This document shows, piece after piece, positions 10,484-21,859 of a stretch of DNA of 64,000 bases. Each line of letters starts with the position of its first letter. Positions within the stretch are counted from its first letter, which is position 1. The translations under genes and the position numbers were made by a program. This stretch comes from Tolypocladium sp. Sup5 PDA-1 (lineage: Eukaryota; Ascomycota; Sordariomycetes; Hypocreales; Ophiocordycipitaceae): the NCBI GenBank assembly GCA_000750105.3, contig JPHH03000061.1, positions 1 through 64,000 of the forward strand, in the 5' to 3' direction. The notes below the pieces were generated by a model. It saw nothing but the letters and a program-made list of their open reading frames with translations. It was not told the origin of the DNA and did not search any database.

Positions 10484-11564
10484 TTAGTGCTCTATACGGG
10501 CGTCTGCTAGCCGAGACCACTCCACGGCCCAGCGCCGACGGTCCTCGCCCGATCTTCCATCTGCAGTCCCCGATGCAGCTCCCTGCAGGGCCATCTCCGA
10601 CAGGTGACTGAACATGTCAGGCCTGCCGTTGCAGGCCGCCGCGTACATGTGCTGCTCCGCCTTGTCCGCGTCGCTCGCCCTCAACATGTTGCCGAGCTCG
10701 ATATCCGCCTCCGCAAGACCCGCCTCTGACAGCGCTTCCAGCACGCCCCTCGCCTCCTCCTGCCTCCCCAGCTTCAGCAGCGCCTTTCCAAGACGCAACT
10801 CGCAGTATGGCTTCCACTCGAAGCTCGTAGAGCCTGCTCTGAGCGCTCGTTGCAGTGTTGCGGCCGCGACGTCGAACCTGCCCTGTTCAAAGAGCAACTC
10901 GCCTTCCGCGGTCAGGGCGTCCGGGTCTTTGCCCCTGGACACGAGGTGCTTGAATCGCGCCTCAACTTTCCTTAGCTGCGGCATTCGTCCGTAGGCTCCA
11001 GAGCGGATGAGCTGCCGGGCCAAGGAGAGAGTTGATGGCCGGTAGCCCAGTTCTGAGGCAGACGCCCACATGGCTGTCGCGAAGGCATCGGCGCTGCGCG
11101 GGCCTTGGATCTGGCGCATGATGCATGCCAATTCGTGCAGTACCTCGGCTGAGATGACGTCTTCTGTATGAATCGTAAGCGGCCATGCTTCAAGGTTTAG
11201 GAGAGAGATGCATACTACCACTCAAGGAGACTGCCCAGGGACTGGCGCCCTGCTTGACTGCTTCCGTGAACCTCTGGGCGCAATGGTAGTATTGCTCTGG
11301 CGACAGGCGCTTGAAAGAGTCGCCGTTTCTAGAAATGACGCTCTCAAATGAGGCGCGAGGGATCTCTGCCAATGTAAAAACGTCCGAGTATGCGGCCGCC
11401 TTTGGCGCACGCGGGACGGCGTACTGCCGGGTTTGGCTCAAGGCCGGAGGGGGATCGCTTCTTGCGCGGTACAAGTAGGCCGCTGAACTTTGAGATGAAG
11501 TGCATCTCGATAGATGTGGTCTCAATGAGAGAATACATGTCCTGGGACACCGACGAGTTGCCAT
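10484..11564 (-). CDS. Mitochondrial TPR/Sel1-like repeat protein
   Basis: Two exons, 11219-11564 and 10484-11187, join in phase (…SLS then AWPLTIHTEDV) to 349 aa. The N-terminus (MATRRCPRTCILSLRPHLSR) is basic with no acidic residue and followed by Ser/Tyr/Arg-rich sequence, so a mitochondrial presequence is likely. The C-terminal two-thirds is helical repeat: GELLFEQGRFDVAAATLQRAL, then CELRLGKALLKLGRQEEARG, then EADIELGNMLRASDADKAEQ, each with the small/large hydrophobic spacing of TPR or Sel1 repeats. I do not recognise a specific ortholog. Proteins of this kind usually act as adaptors in mitochondrial RNA processing or assembly, but that is inference. It is divergent from utp16, with 513 bp between starts. 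Confidence 0.75.
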
Positions 11565-12077
11565 CTTGGAGGAGGGAGAGATGGACCTGGGGTGTCACCT
11601 CCTGGTCATCTCTGGACAAACTGTCCGGGTCGTATCAACTTCAGACTTGAAAATTACAGGCTGAAAATCGGGGTTCAAGATGGAGCAATTGCAGAACCTG
11701 GAATTGGATGATTATATCGACATGATGGTTGATGCCTCGGCTGAGATGTGAGGTTGGATGGTCGTGGTGCAGTCTCCACTTGACCCTTGGCCAATCAGAT
11801 ACGGCACATTGCGGTGAAGCTCTGGCGCTCACCGAAGCGCAGCTCCGCTAAAATATTTTTGAAGCAGAATGCAAGATTGAACATTTCAACATCAATTTCG
11901 ACAACAACCGCCAAAGAGCCGCTGATACCCAAGGACGTCTTTTCCCGAATTGTATTTGGGTTGAAAAACTCAGACAATTGCATAATTCCATAAACAATCG
12001 CCAGATATTCACACAAGCGGACGCAGTCCCCGAAACACCACCCGAAGTGAGCATCTCACTAAGCCCAGCCTCACAAC
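11565..12077. promoter_or_regulatory. Divergent promoter region repeat protein / utp16
   Basis: 513 bp between divergent starts, A/T-richer near the centre. A likely shared promoter; no specific site recognised. Confidence 0.5.
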
Positions 12078-13042
12078 ATGGTCGCGCAGACTCGCAAGAG
12101 AAAGGCCGCCCAGGAGCAGGCGGCCGAGAAAGCCATCCAGAAACCCTCTACTTCAGCGACCCCGAAGCGGCAAAAGCTGCCCGTGAGGTCAAAAGACGAC
12201 GAGTCCCCGGCGCAGAAGGCTGCCGGCAAAGGCACGCTCATCACGTTTGACGACAATGGCAAAGCAGACAAGGACCCGAAAGTCTCGGCTGCCACCAGAA
12301 AGACTGCGGCACCAATCAGCGTAGAAGTGGAAGCAAGTGAGGACAGCGACGACGATGCCCCCGAGGCCGTGTCGACGGCCAAGGCGGCGTCGGATAGCAA
12401 GAAGTCTGCACAGGCGGCTCAAAAGGCAGCCCGAGAGTATGTCACCCGCTTCCCCATGATCCCCCCGAACGACGAGTATCCTAACAGCTCCCTAGACAAG
12501 CCGCAGCAGAGAAGCGGAAGCGTCAAGAGCGCGACGCTCTCTTGAAGAAGCAGGCGGAAGAGCGCAAACAGGCCGAGGAGGATGCCAAGGCCGCCGCCGC
12601 CGCCGCCAGGCCAGCACAAGAAGAAGAAGAAGAAGAAGAAGAAGACGACGACGACATGGACGACGCCCCGTCAGCCAAGCAGCAGGAATCCGCGACGCGC
12701 GGGCGGAAGCGGACGGACAGGGTCCAGATCCCCAACCTCCTGCCCGCCGAGTTCCTCACCGACTCCTCTAGCGAGGACGAGGACGATGACGGCGACGCAG
12801 ACCAAACCAGCGGCTCACGCCCCAACAGGCGCAACGTCTCCGCCGTCGAGAGGCGGTTGTCGCGCCAGGACCGCGGCCCGCGCGACGAGCGGCTCGGGTC
12901 TACGGTGTACCGCGTCGCCACGGCGGCGGACGAGCGGCTGGCGCCCAAGGCGAAGAAGTACTCCAAGAGCACCAAGGACGTGCTCCTCAAGCGGCACCGG
13001 GCGGGGGTGAAGCCGCGGGCTGGCTTCTTTACGAAAAAGTGA
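12078..13042 (+). CDS. utp16: Utp16/Bud21-type U3 snoRNA-associated protein
   Basis: Exons 12078-12436 and 12496-13042 give 301 aa. The intron has a GTATGT donor and a CTAAC branch site 8 nt before the CCTAG acceptor; this was the only acceptor I found that joins the two frames correctly. The N-terminus is basic (MVAQTRKRKAA), the middle acidic and Lys-rich with a run of eight Glu then four Asp. The C-terminal region (VQIPNLLPAEFL, then DERLAPKAKKYSKSTKDVLL, then HRAGVKPRAGFFTKK) is the conserved part of the fungal U3-snoRNA-associated family. It acts in the nucleolus in the small-subunit processome during 18S rRNA maturation. A (GAA)n run near 12616-12640 codes the Glu tract and may vary in length between strains. 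Confidence 0.85.
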
Positions 13043-16000
13043 GGGCTGGATGGGAGGGGGAGGGACAACGTTGTTCTGGGGGTTGGTTTGTTCATGTGTC
13101 GACGAGCGAGCATATTCATCATGGGGTAACAACACTAGACAATGAGGAGCGCAGGTTCAATTGCTGCTTTACGATGCCAACTTGCTCAATTCGACATTTA
13201 CCTATCCGCAGGCCAAGGACCGGCAGTTTACGATTTGGTCCCCACGGCATTCAGCTGCTCTTCCAAGTGTGGACTAATACCGCATACTCCGTACAAGAGC
13301 TCAACCACGCCGCCACCATCACGCAATCGACTGAAGTCGGGATCCATTCGGGCTGCAGTCCCTCTCCGCCAGGGACCATCCCACAGGCGACGGCATTTAC
13401 AAGTTTACAACCCTCAATCATGCCATCCATGCAGCAGCAAGCAACAAAAACCCGCAACCGAGAGTAGACGATCACCGAATGATCGCCCTCCCGCATCGTC
13501 TCCCACATCGTCTCCCAGCCACGCTGACGCCAGGCGCACGCTGACGGGGTCCCACGCTTCATGTAGATTGCGGTGCCTGGGCGGTTTCTGGTTCTCGGTG
13601 CCATGCACAGGAGCTGCAGTGCAGTAGTCCGGAGTCAGGGTAGGTTCCGCCGAATGGTAGTCCGTAGAGTTACCTGCCATCCATTCTGATGGTTATGACC
13701 AAGGTAGGCCGGGGATACCGATATTCTATATTTACCTCTTCCTAGTTGCGATACAGGAGTCCATGGCCACCGCGCCGCAATGCAGTCCTCCAATGCGGAC
13801 CATCGCGTGGCAGACGCCAGGCACGCTATCGAGCGCCAGTTCTCTAAGCCTGCGCCCCCAGGGTGATATCGCCAGCAACATCCATCCGAACCAGAGTCTC
13901 TCCGCTGCAACCACACTATCCAGGCATCTAATGCCGCGTTCTTCTGGAACAACGCCGCCACCGTCGTCGTCGTCGTCGTCTTCTTCTCGGAAGCCCAAGG
14001 CCGTGCAGCCCACCGTCCACCACTCCTAGCCTGCATGACAGACGACCCTTCAAATGGTCCTCAGCGTGGCCCACCGCACATAAGACGTCCTCACTCGATA
14101 GCTTCCCTCTTCTAAATGTCAGCCCCATCCAAGACTTCAAACGACGGCCACGGGGCGCAGACCAGACCAGACGGCGCTATTTCCTCCATCTTCCAGCTCT
14201 CCAATGCTCGCTGGACCTTGGTGATTGACTTGACACCCAATGGTTTACCGACACAGCCAGCCAGTGGCTAGCTAAGAACCAGGATAACGGTCCGTCAAGA
14301 GACAGGGACAGGGGTTAGGGGTTGAGGTTCCAAAGGTGGGGAGTCGAAGATTCGTGAGAACAAAAGAGCGGATACTCTCTCCATCTCTCTGGCCCCGTCC
14401 GTCTCGGCGACTTTCGCAAATGTGGTTCTTACCGTCTTAGATCGTTTCCATAGAATACGATTCATTTTGTAACCTACTCCGTACGTACCAAGTACTCGTA
14501 CTCCGTACCAAATAGCAGACGACCCTCGCATAAGCAATTAGGTTTTGTATCCGTAAACGGACTTGGCACCTGAGAGACGAGCCCTTTGCAAGTTGGCCAG
14601 CGGCTAGCGTCGATACCACGGTCTCCTCTCCTCGGCGCCCTGTCCCGTTCAGGAGAGGACGGGCGGGAGCAAGGCCGAATGAGATAGCAAAACACCGTTT
14701 CCGCAGGCGGCGCATGAGACGGTGTCTATGATGTGCATAATGGCATCCGTCGCAAGCGCTGTTTGTTTCTAGCCCGACATCTCAAATGACTGGTCTTGCG
14801 GCCGAAGCCAGGGCCGAAGCCAGGGCCGAACTCTGGTTCGAGCTGTTCCTTCATGACCTGGTAGCCCTAATCCTTCGTCTCAGTGTCGTTGTTCCATCCG
14901 ACTGCCGCAATCGGCTTCTGGCTTCGCCGGCCATTGTGAGGCTTGCCCGCTGCCACGCGCCGAACTTGTTAACCTTGGCTGCCGCGAGGCTACTTCATGC
15001 ACGGAACAGGGCCCCGGCTAAGCTGGCTGCGACGTGAACACAAGCGGCATGTACGAAGTACTACTCGCAGCAGTAGTCGAAGCCGGCTTTTCCTGCGCAC
15101 TCATCCGTTGTGCCACAGGTCATCTGGAAAGACATTCGGATTATGTTGGAATGCATAGCGGTAGCGGACCCGGCTCCCTGTCGGCCGAGATTCGTCAGAT
15201 TGCCAGCAAACCGCATCGCCGGGGGAGGCATCCGCCAGCGGAACCCAAGAGGCCTGCTCCTTGTCGCGGGCAAGGCGCTTGAACACGTCTGAAGGTGGAG
15301 AACGAGCATCGATGGGCACCATCAGGCACTGACCCGAATGGTTCCGTTTCGCCATGTTCATGCCGGCAATGCGTTGGACAGGCCAGGGCAGCGCTACTCG
15401 ACTTTCCGGTGGATTTCATCCGCTCATGGCTCGGGGCGCACGACGGCGATCAGTGACGCTGTGGACTCGTGGAGTAACGACATGGACCGGTCGTCCTTCC
15501 TGGTAGGCCATCACGGAGAGACAGTGGCCCGGAACATGAACCATATCAGCCCGTACTCGAACATGGATCATCCCTTCTTACTCTTCTTCCTCCACAGGGC
15601 GAGAGCCGGCACACAGGCCAATGGTTTCCACGACATTGGCTCAGCCTCCTGGTGGCCATGGGCATTGCACTCTGTGCCAGGAATCCTTGCTGATAGAAAC
15701 TGACGGCTAAATTGTCCGCTCCAAGGATTCTAGCCAGGTCGAGGCTGTTACAGGCGAAGGGGGGCTGGAACGACAATCCCGGGTAATATCTGGTCGTCGT
15801 AGGGAACACGACGCGGAGAAATGCGAGTGCATCCTTAGCGAGGTCTCTGATATCGGCGCGCATGTCTATGCAAGGGCCTAGTAAATTGAGGCTCGGAAAT
15901 ATTGTGTTGTTGCGGTGGACGCCACAGCCGTCACGGCGCGAGGATGGATATCCCGCGTTGCCGTGTAAACCGGCGAGACCGAGTCATTACTGTCGTCAAC

Positions 16001-19000
16001 TGAACAAATCTGATATTATACGGATTACATACCAACCAGTCTCGGCGCTTCTAGGAGCCGAGAAGCCGCTTTGGGGCGAAAAGTATGAGGTGTATTAACG
16101 GGTATTTTTGACCTTGACGGCACACCGAGCAACTCTGGTTGAGTTGTCGTCTGTTAGCATTCTCGCACACTCGGTGGTTCCACACTTGCGATTCGGTTTC
16201 AGGAGCTCGCCGGTGGCTGGCGAGCTGAGACGTGGAGGCGTTCACTGGCCTTGCTGTTTGACGCCCAAGAACGTGGTCGAGTGGCTGGCCCGACTTGATG
16301 GACTGCCGTGAGGAGGGGCCATCCGCCAGCCCCAAGCGATAGATCGCTCACGGACGTCGCCGCCTTTGTGAGAGGTGACGGATTTCAGCAGCGAAGCTTC
16401 CCGGACCATGCCCATGGCGCGATAACCTTTTACAGAACCGGCATTCAAGAATACAGGCCGCCGCGTATTGACGCATGGCTACGATTCTCTCGTACGTGAC
16501 TGCGAGGTCTTACCGCACGTCTGGGCTGAAAGGTGAGGCTGATTTCAACGACTCTCTCGACATGCCCATCTTTGTGGTGCCGATTGGTCAATAGTCTCGG
16601 GCAAGCACCAGTTCGTCCCTCAGCCTCGGCTGACGACCGCGTTGACGACACACGAGTCTCCGTAAACTGTCGTGGGAGAGTGAGATGGTTGTGCGCACAG
16701 ACCACTAGCACCTCTCTTGTTGATGCGTCCACAGCGTTCCAGTCACGAGGCTAGCTGCAGCCTTTGGCCTTGCAGCTGCAGCAGCTCGAGGGCCAGAATT
16801 AATGAAAGCCACCGTGGAAACCATCTGAACCCCGCAACGTAGGTATCCAGGGATGCCGGCGACTTGGGCCGTGCTTGGTCATGTCCGTGACAAGTCGAGG
16901 TGTGGTCGCTGCTGTAGCTGGTTGGTGGCTATCGACGCCTAGGTTACGCCATGGGCGGGTGTGGCGCGATTCATTGGCGCAGGTCAGCTACCAAGTTGGC
17001 TGCACATGCTTGGCTGTGGAAGACTTCTCGAAGAAAACCAAATGGTTGTGTGGAGAATGAACAGATCCCGTCCTGTCGCTGAAGAGATGCGGTTCTTGGT
17101 GTGTTACGCAACAGCGTTTCTGGCGACGCCTCAGCTTCTGGCGACGCCTCAACGTCCATCACAGACGACGGCGACAGCGATTCGACGGCTATCGAGGGCT
17201 GTGATCAGACGATGGCTCCAGCTCGGCCCTCCTCTTTTGTTTGAGCCACTGATCAGAGTCAGAATACACGTGGTGTCTCGCCCTTCGCGGGGAACGGGAG
17301 TGACTGAGGGAGACGATACCCCATCCATCCAGAAGCTGGGCATCCATTGGTGGCTGACTTGGAATCGGGTCGGGCAATTTTCAAACGCCCTACCCGTCAA
17401 TCAACCGTCGTGTGACTTGCGCGAGCGCAGGCTCGCGGCGCAGCTCGACCCCTGAACTGGATGAGGCTGCGGATGACGGTTGAAAATCATGACCAACGAC
17501 CATTGAGGCAAAGCACAATCTGGAAGCACAAACATGAGTGGCCCAACCTAAATTCGCTAGTCTTGCTCAGCCAACCGGTTTCAGGGGAGTCCTTGCCAGG
17601 CAGCTCGTGCAACCATGCCAATCTTGAACAGGAGCCTACCCGCCTGGTCAGAGATCGATTCGGCGTTTTGAGAAGGTCTGGGGCTGGGGACAATCATGCG
17701 ATTTTTATGAACGGCACTCGGTGGTTACCTGAGACTTGGGCCATTACGACGCACGTACGTACCTGTATGTATTCCTGTAGTACGGAGTACTCCGTATCTC
17801 AACTGTCGATAGAGTGCTGTCCCCAGATCGAGAGGCTGGGCTGGACAAAGGAGGATCGTTGTGGCCTAACCTGTGTGAGCCGCCAAGGCGAAAGCTAGCT
17901 CAACCAACTAGGTAGTTTATACGTCCGTGATTGCACGCAGCACGAAGTAGTGGCACCCGTACCAATATTCGCAGTTGCATTAGTATGTAGTTGAGATGGG
18001 GTCGCCGCGGACGATGTCCGGATGGACTGTTAGGAGTTCATGCCAACTCACGGCTCCACGCTTAAGAGTGAGACACGACCTTACCTTGGGCCGAGTGGAG
18101 CGGAGTGGTCGCTCACCTGGGATGTCGCTGTAAGCCACGTCGTGCTTGGCAGAGGTCTCGTCTGGTCTTCTTGCTGTGCCTGATCGGACAAGTTGGCTCA
18201 GGATCCCTTGGCCACGACTCACGGCCCCGTCGGGAAAGGCTTGAGGCTGTCACTGCCAGATTGGTGGATAAGCCCACCGTCAATAGACTGAGCTGGCGTC
18301 ATTTCCCAGGAGGCGAGCCCATTGGAGCTCTGCGCAACCATGTGGTCGGCGATGACGGGGGAGCATTGCGTGCAGCAACGTCCTAGCCGATTCGTTTGTG
18401 CAGGTGCTTCTCCGAGCCAGTCGACGCAGCGTGGCTTCTCAAACGGAATCCCCATGGCCGCCTCTGGGGTTGGTTCCTATGGACGTATAGGGGGCGATAG
18501 CTCACACCACTTTTCCAATGAGGAACGCCGCCTGGCGGAGGATGCGATATTTCGCTGCAAGTGCCAGCGTTAATGCTGCAGAGTGTGCTCTTCGCTCCAT
18601 TCTGTCGATGCTCATCACTGATACGGATAGCTGGGGACGAAATGTCGCCTGCTGCTGGTCTTTAGCCAGCATGCTGGTCCCTCCGCCCTCGATCCAGTAC
18701 GAGCATGCACACAGATATGGAGCGACTGGGATCGGCAGTTGGTCTTGCCATTGAAGATGCGAAATTGTCGTCGGCTTCAATCTCGCAGCGGCAGACAATA
18801 TGAGGTGCGGGGAATGATTTTGGGCTTGGACACTTTGCGGGTGGAAGACATCTCCAGGGTTATCGTCATCGCGACTGCCGCATGGCACCCCAGACCGTCC
18901 AGGCCTGACGTCGTCGCAGGCACGTGCCGAGTCAGTCCCCTCACTTTCTCAGGGTAGGCACGGACGAAGGGCAATCAAGATTCCATGAATTGATATTAAA

Positions 19001-21859
19001 TTTTGACCTAAAGGCAGGCATGGATCTGGGTTGAAGTCGCTGAGCAAGTAATGCTTGGGCTCACAGAACCGCCTGTCCTCGGCCAACTGCATCCGTGGTG
19101 ATGGTGATCGGCAGGACATCCATCCACCCACCCACCTTCCTCCTGCTCCATGCCTGCGCCGATCACCAACCTCCCGTGCTCAATGCCCCATTTTGCCGTG
19201 CCAGCGCCGATAGCAGACAATGCTTGTGACTTGACGACCTTGAGTCCTACGCTGCGCCGAGGAGGGGTTTGCTTTGGTGTCTGGCAGTTAGAAGGGGACG
19301 GAGAAGCGGGTGGGTGCCATCAACGAACTACTGGTGCAGCGTTCCAAAACATGCCCCGGCCATCTGCGATTTGGCGCGTGTTTATGACCTGCAGGTCTCG
19401 GTGCCTCATGCACGGGGCATCACAGTCGTCTGCTCGATACTGGGCCAGATGCAATCCAGGGACGGGGTAAGACATGCGTCCTCCGTGGAGTAGTCCGTAC
19501 ACGCAGAATCCCTCCCGTCCGGCTCCTTGCGGTTGTAGGGCGCCATGCCACATTCAGTGACCCAGCAGCGACGAGCCCACGTCCTACGGACTACACAACT
19601 GCCGCTAGAGGGACGGGACGACGACCTCCACGTCGTCGTTGTAAGACAGTGTTCAGTTGACCCTTTGCGGGCGTCATTGGCGGCTGGGTCGACCAGATTC
19701 GTCGGAGATGGCCGCGAGAGGGTGGTGGAGAGCAGACAACAAGAGAGGAGAGCGACTTTAGAGGTGCAGACTTGATGCCTACGAGTTCTCGTACGAGCAG
19801 GGCAGAAGCTGTCGTCACGAGTAATGCGCGCAGATAGTCTGTTACAGCCACAGGAGTCTCCTTAGCTAGGTAGGCTACAAGTCACGAGTATATGAAGTCC
19901 TCCGTACGGACTACGGATGGCAAAGTTCCCATTGGGCACACAAGATGCAATGGCATTCATCCACGGCGCGCTGAGACTGCCCCCTCTCCAACGACACAAC
20001 ACACTTCCCATATGCTCTGCTCGACTTCATCCCGTGTATTGATTACCAGCCCAGCTCTACCAGGTCCAGCCCCGTAGAAGCAAACTGCCAGATCCCTGCG
20101 CTGGCTCTCGGTACGCAGCAGGACTGGTTCGCCTGGCGCCTGGAGCGACGGAGGCCACGTACCCACCGTGCTTGGCCCAAAAGGGCGGACAAGGGGTGGG
20201 AATTTTTTTGGTTTCTGGGGCCCTGGCTGGTGATCAGGGGTCTCGCAGGCTTGAAGAAACCGACTGACTGGCCTCTGGACGTCCGCGACCCGACCCACGG
20301 CGAGCCGGGTTCCTGTGTGGGCGCCAACGAGCGAACCAGCCCGTGGCCCCCGTCCTGCATGCCGTGCCTTACTGACTTGAGCTGCGAGGCCGGTGGACAG
20401 TGGGCTCAGCACCGTGACGCCTTACTGACACATGGGATGGATGGGTGGATAGAACTCTGAGCGCTATGGATGTGGATGGCTTCGCCCGCAAACACAGGAA
20501 CCAATCTAGCCGCACTTGTTCGTAGCTGCAGCGGCGTCAAGATGAGGTCAGGATAAAGGAAGTTGCAGGTAACTTACCTTATCCGTACGGACTAGGTACT
20601 TCCATGGTTCTGGGTTTGGCAGCGCAGACGGTCGTGCCTTAGTAAGGTACTTAGTTGCCTCTTAGCTCCGAGGCGCCCGTTGTCCGTTTGGCCGTCCGTC
20701 CTTCCTCGCCCCTGGCCGGCCGACTCGAGTGCTGTTCGACCTCGCCGTTTTTATCTCCTGCCTCCCCCCGTCCTCATCCCCTCCTCTGCTCTCCCGCCCC
20801 CTCCTCGGACTGCCTCTTGTCTTCGTCTTCTGCGGGCTCGTCAGCAGCTTCGCTTGTTGGGCTTGCTGCTTGTGCATACTTGCACGCCTGTGTCGCCGTC
20901 GCCTTCATTTGCGCCGCGACTCAGCGGGGCAAATCAAACGACTGGCCGGACGGACCCCGTCTCTCCGTGTCTCGGGTGAGACCAACCGCGAATTACAAGC
21001 CCAAGATCACCACCAGTGGCTTGCGGACGACGACAGCTCGCCCGCCCAGTGCCTCGCCTTGCCTGGACCGAATACTTTTGATGAGCCGTTGAAGGACCAC
21101 GGGGCAAAAAAAATAAGACGGCAGCGCACGTTCGCAAAAGCAACGTCGTCGGGCCCCTTTTTCGCACCTGTCAACTATCACGACGTCCATTCATTCTCTC
21201 TCCATACTCCACGCCCGCCACCGCACAGGCTCGCTGCTCACGGGCACAATCACCCGGACAGCATCCGCGACCCCGACAAGCGCGCTGACTGTCACTCCGC
21301 ACGACATACGGCAGTTCAGCGACGAGTCACTGCAGCGACAAACAAGTTTACACGCGCACAACCCCCGCTGGAGCTTGGATCTCTCAACTGAAGACCCTAG
21401 CGTTGGCGCCTTTCGCTTGTGCGCTGAGTCTCCCAGTGCTCCCAGTGTTCCCGCCGCTCCGATCCGGTTCCTTAGGCCCCTGGCCTGCGGTCATGCACTT
21501 GCCATCCCCGCTCTCTTCTCTCTAGCATTGTTAAGACGGGGACTTGAAACATCTCATCCTGGCTTCTCAACCTTCACACACATCACAACCGACTTTAAGT
21601 TTTTCCCGCCTCGTATTCCACCATCGCACCCTTTTCGCTCGCCTGCGACTCTTGTCGAAACGATTCCGATCCACCAACAGCCCCGCGAGATCGACTCAGA
21701 AACCACCTCCGCCCGCCGCCGCCAACGACGTCGCTGATTCTCTGCCGCGACGCCCCCAGCGCCCCCAGCGCCCCCTTAATCAGTCCTATATCCATTCTTG
21801 ATCCGGTCGTAGCCTGTTGCTGCGACTGCTGTTTCTGATACCCCACTACGCGATCCTCC
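13043..21859. other. 8.8-kb region without a supportable gene
   Basis: No frame here shows family motifs, coherent codon use or joinable exons; the longest frames (about 160-220 codons) read as Arg/Ser/Pro-rich noise. Contents noted: a (TCG)n run at 13958-13980, an 18-bp direct pair at about 17117-17152 (CTGGCGACGCCTCA in each), a short GCCGAAGCCAGG repeat near 14800-14830, and many copies of TACTCCGTAC/TAGTCCGTA-type words. From about 20640 the plus strand becomes C/T-rich, as in fungal promoters and leaders, and probably belongs to the gene starting at 21860. The rest could hold a long non-coding RNA or decayed repeats; nothing in it decides. Confidence 0.6.

Noticed and set aside
16961..17455. 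164-codon plus-strand ORF in the gene-free region
   Set aside because: No domain, signal peptide or coherent codon use, and it includes the local 18-bp direct repeat.
20729..21391. 220-codon plus-strand ORF upstream of the RING-PH-VWA gene
   Set aside because: Starts with a Pro/Leu/Ser stretch coded by C/T-rich leader-like DNA; no family similarity recognised. More likely promoter or leader.
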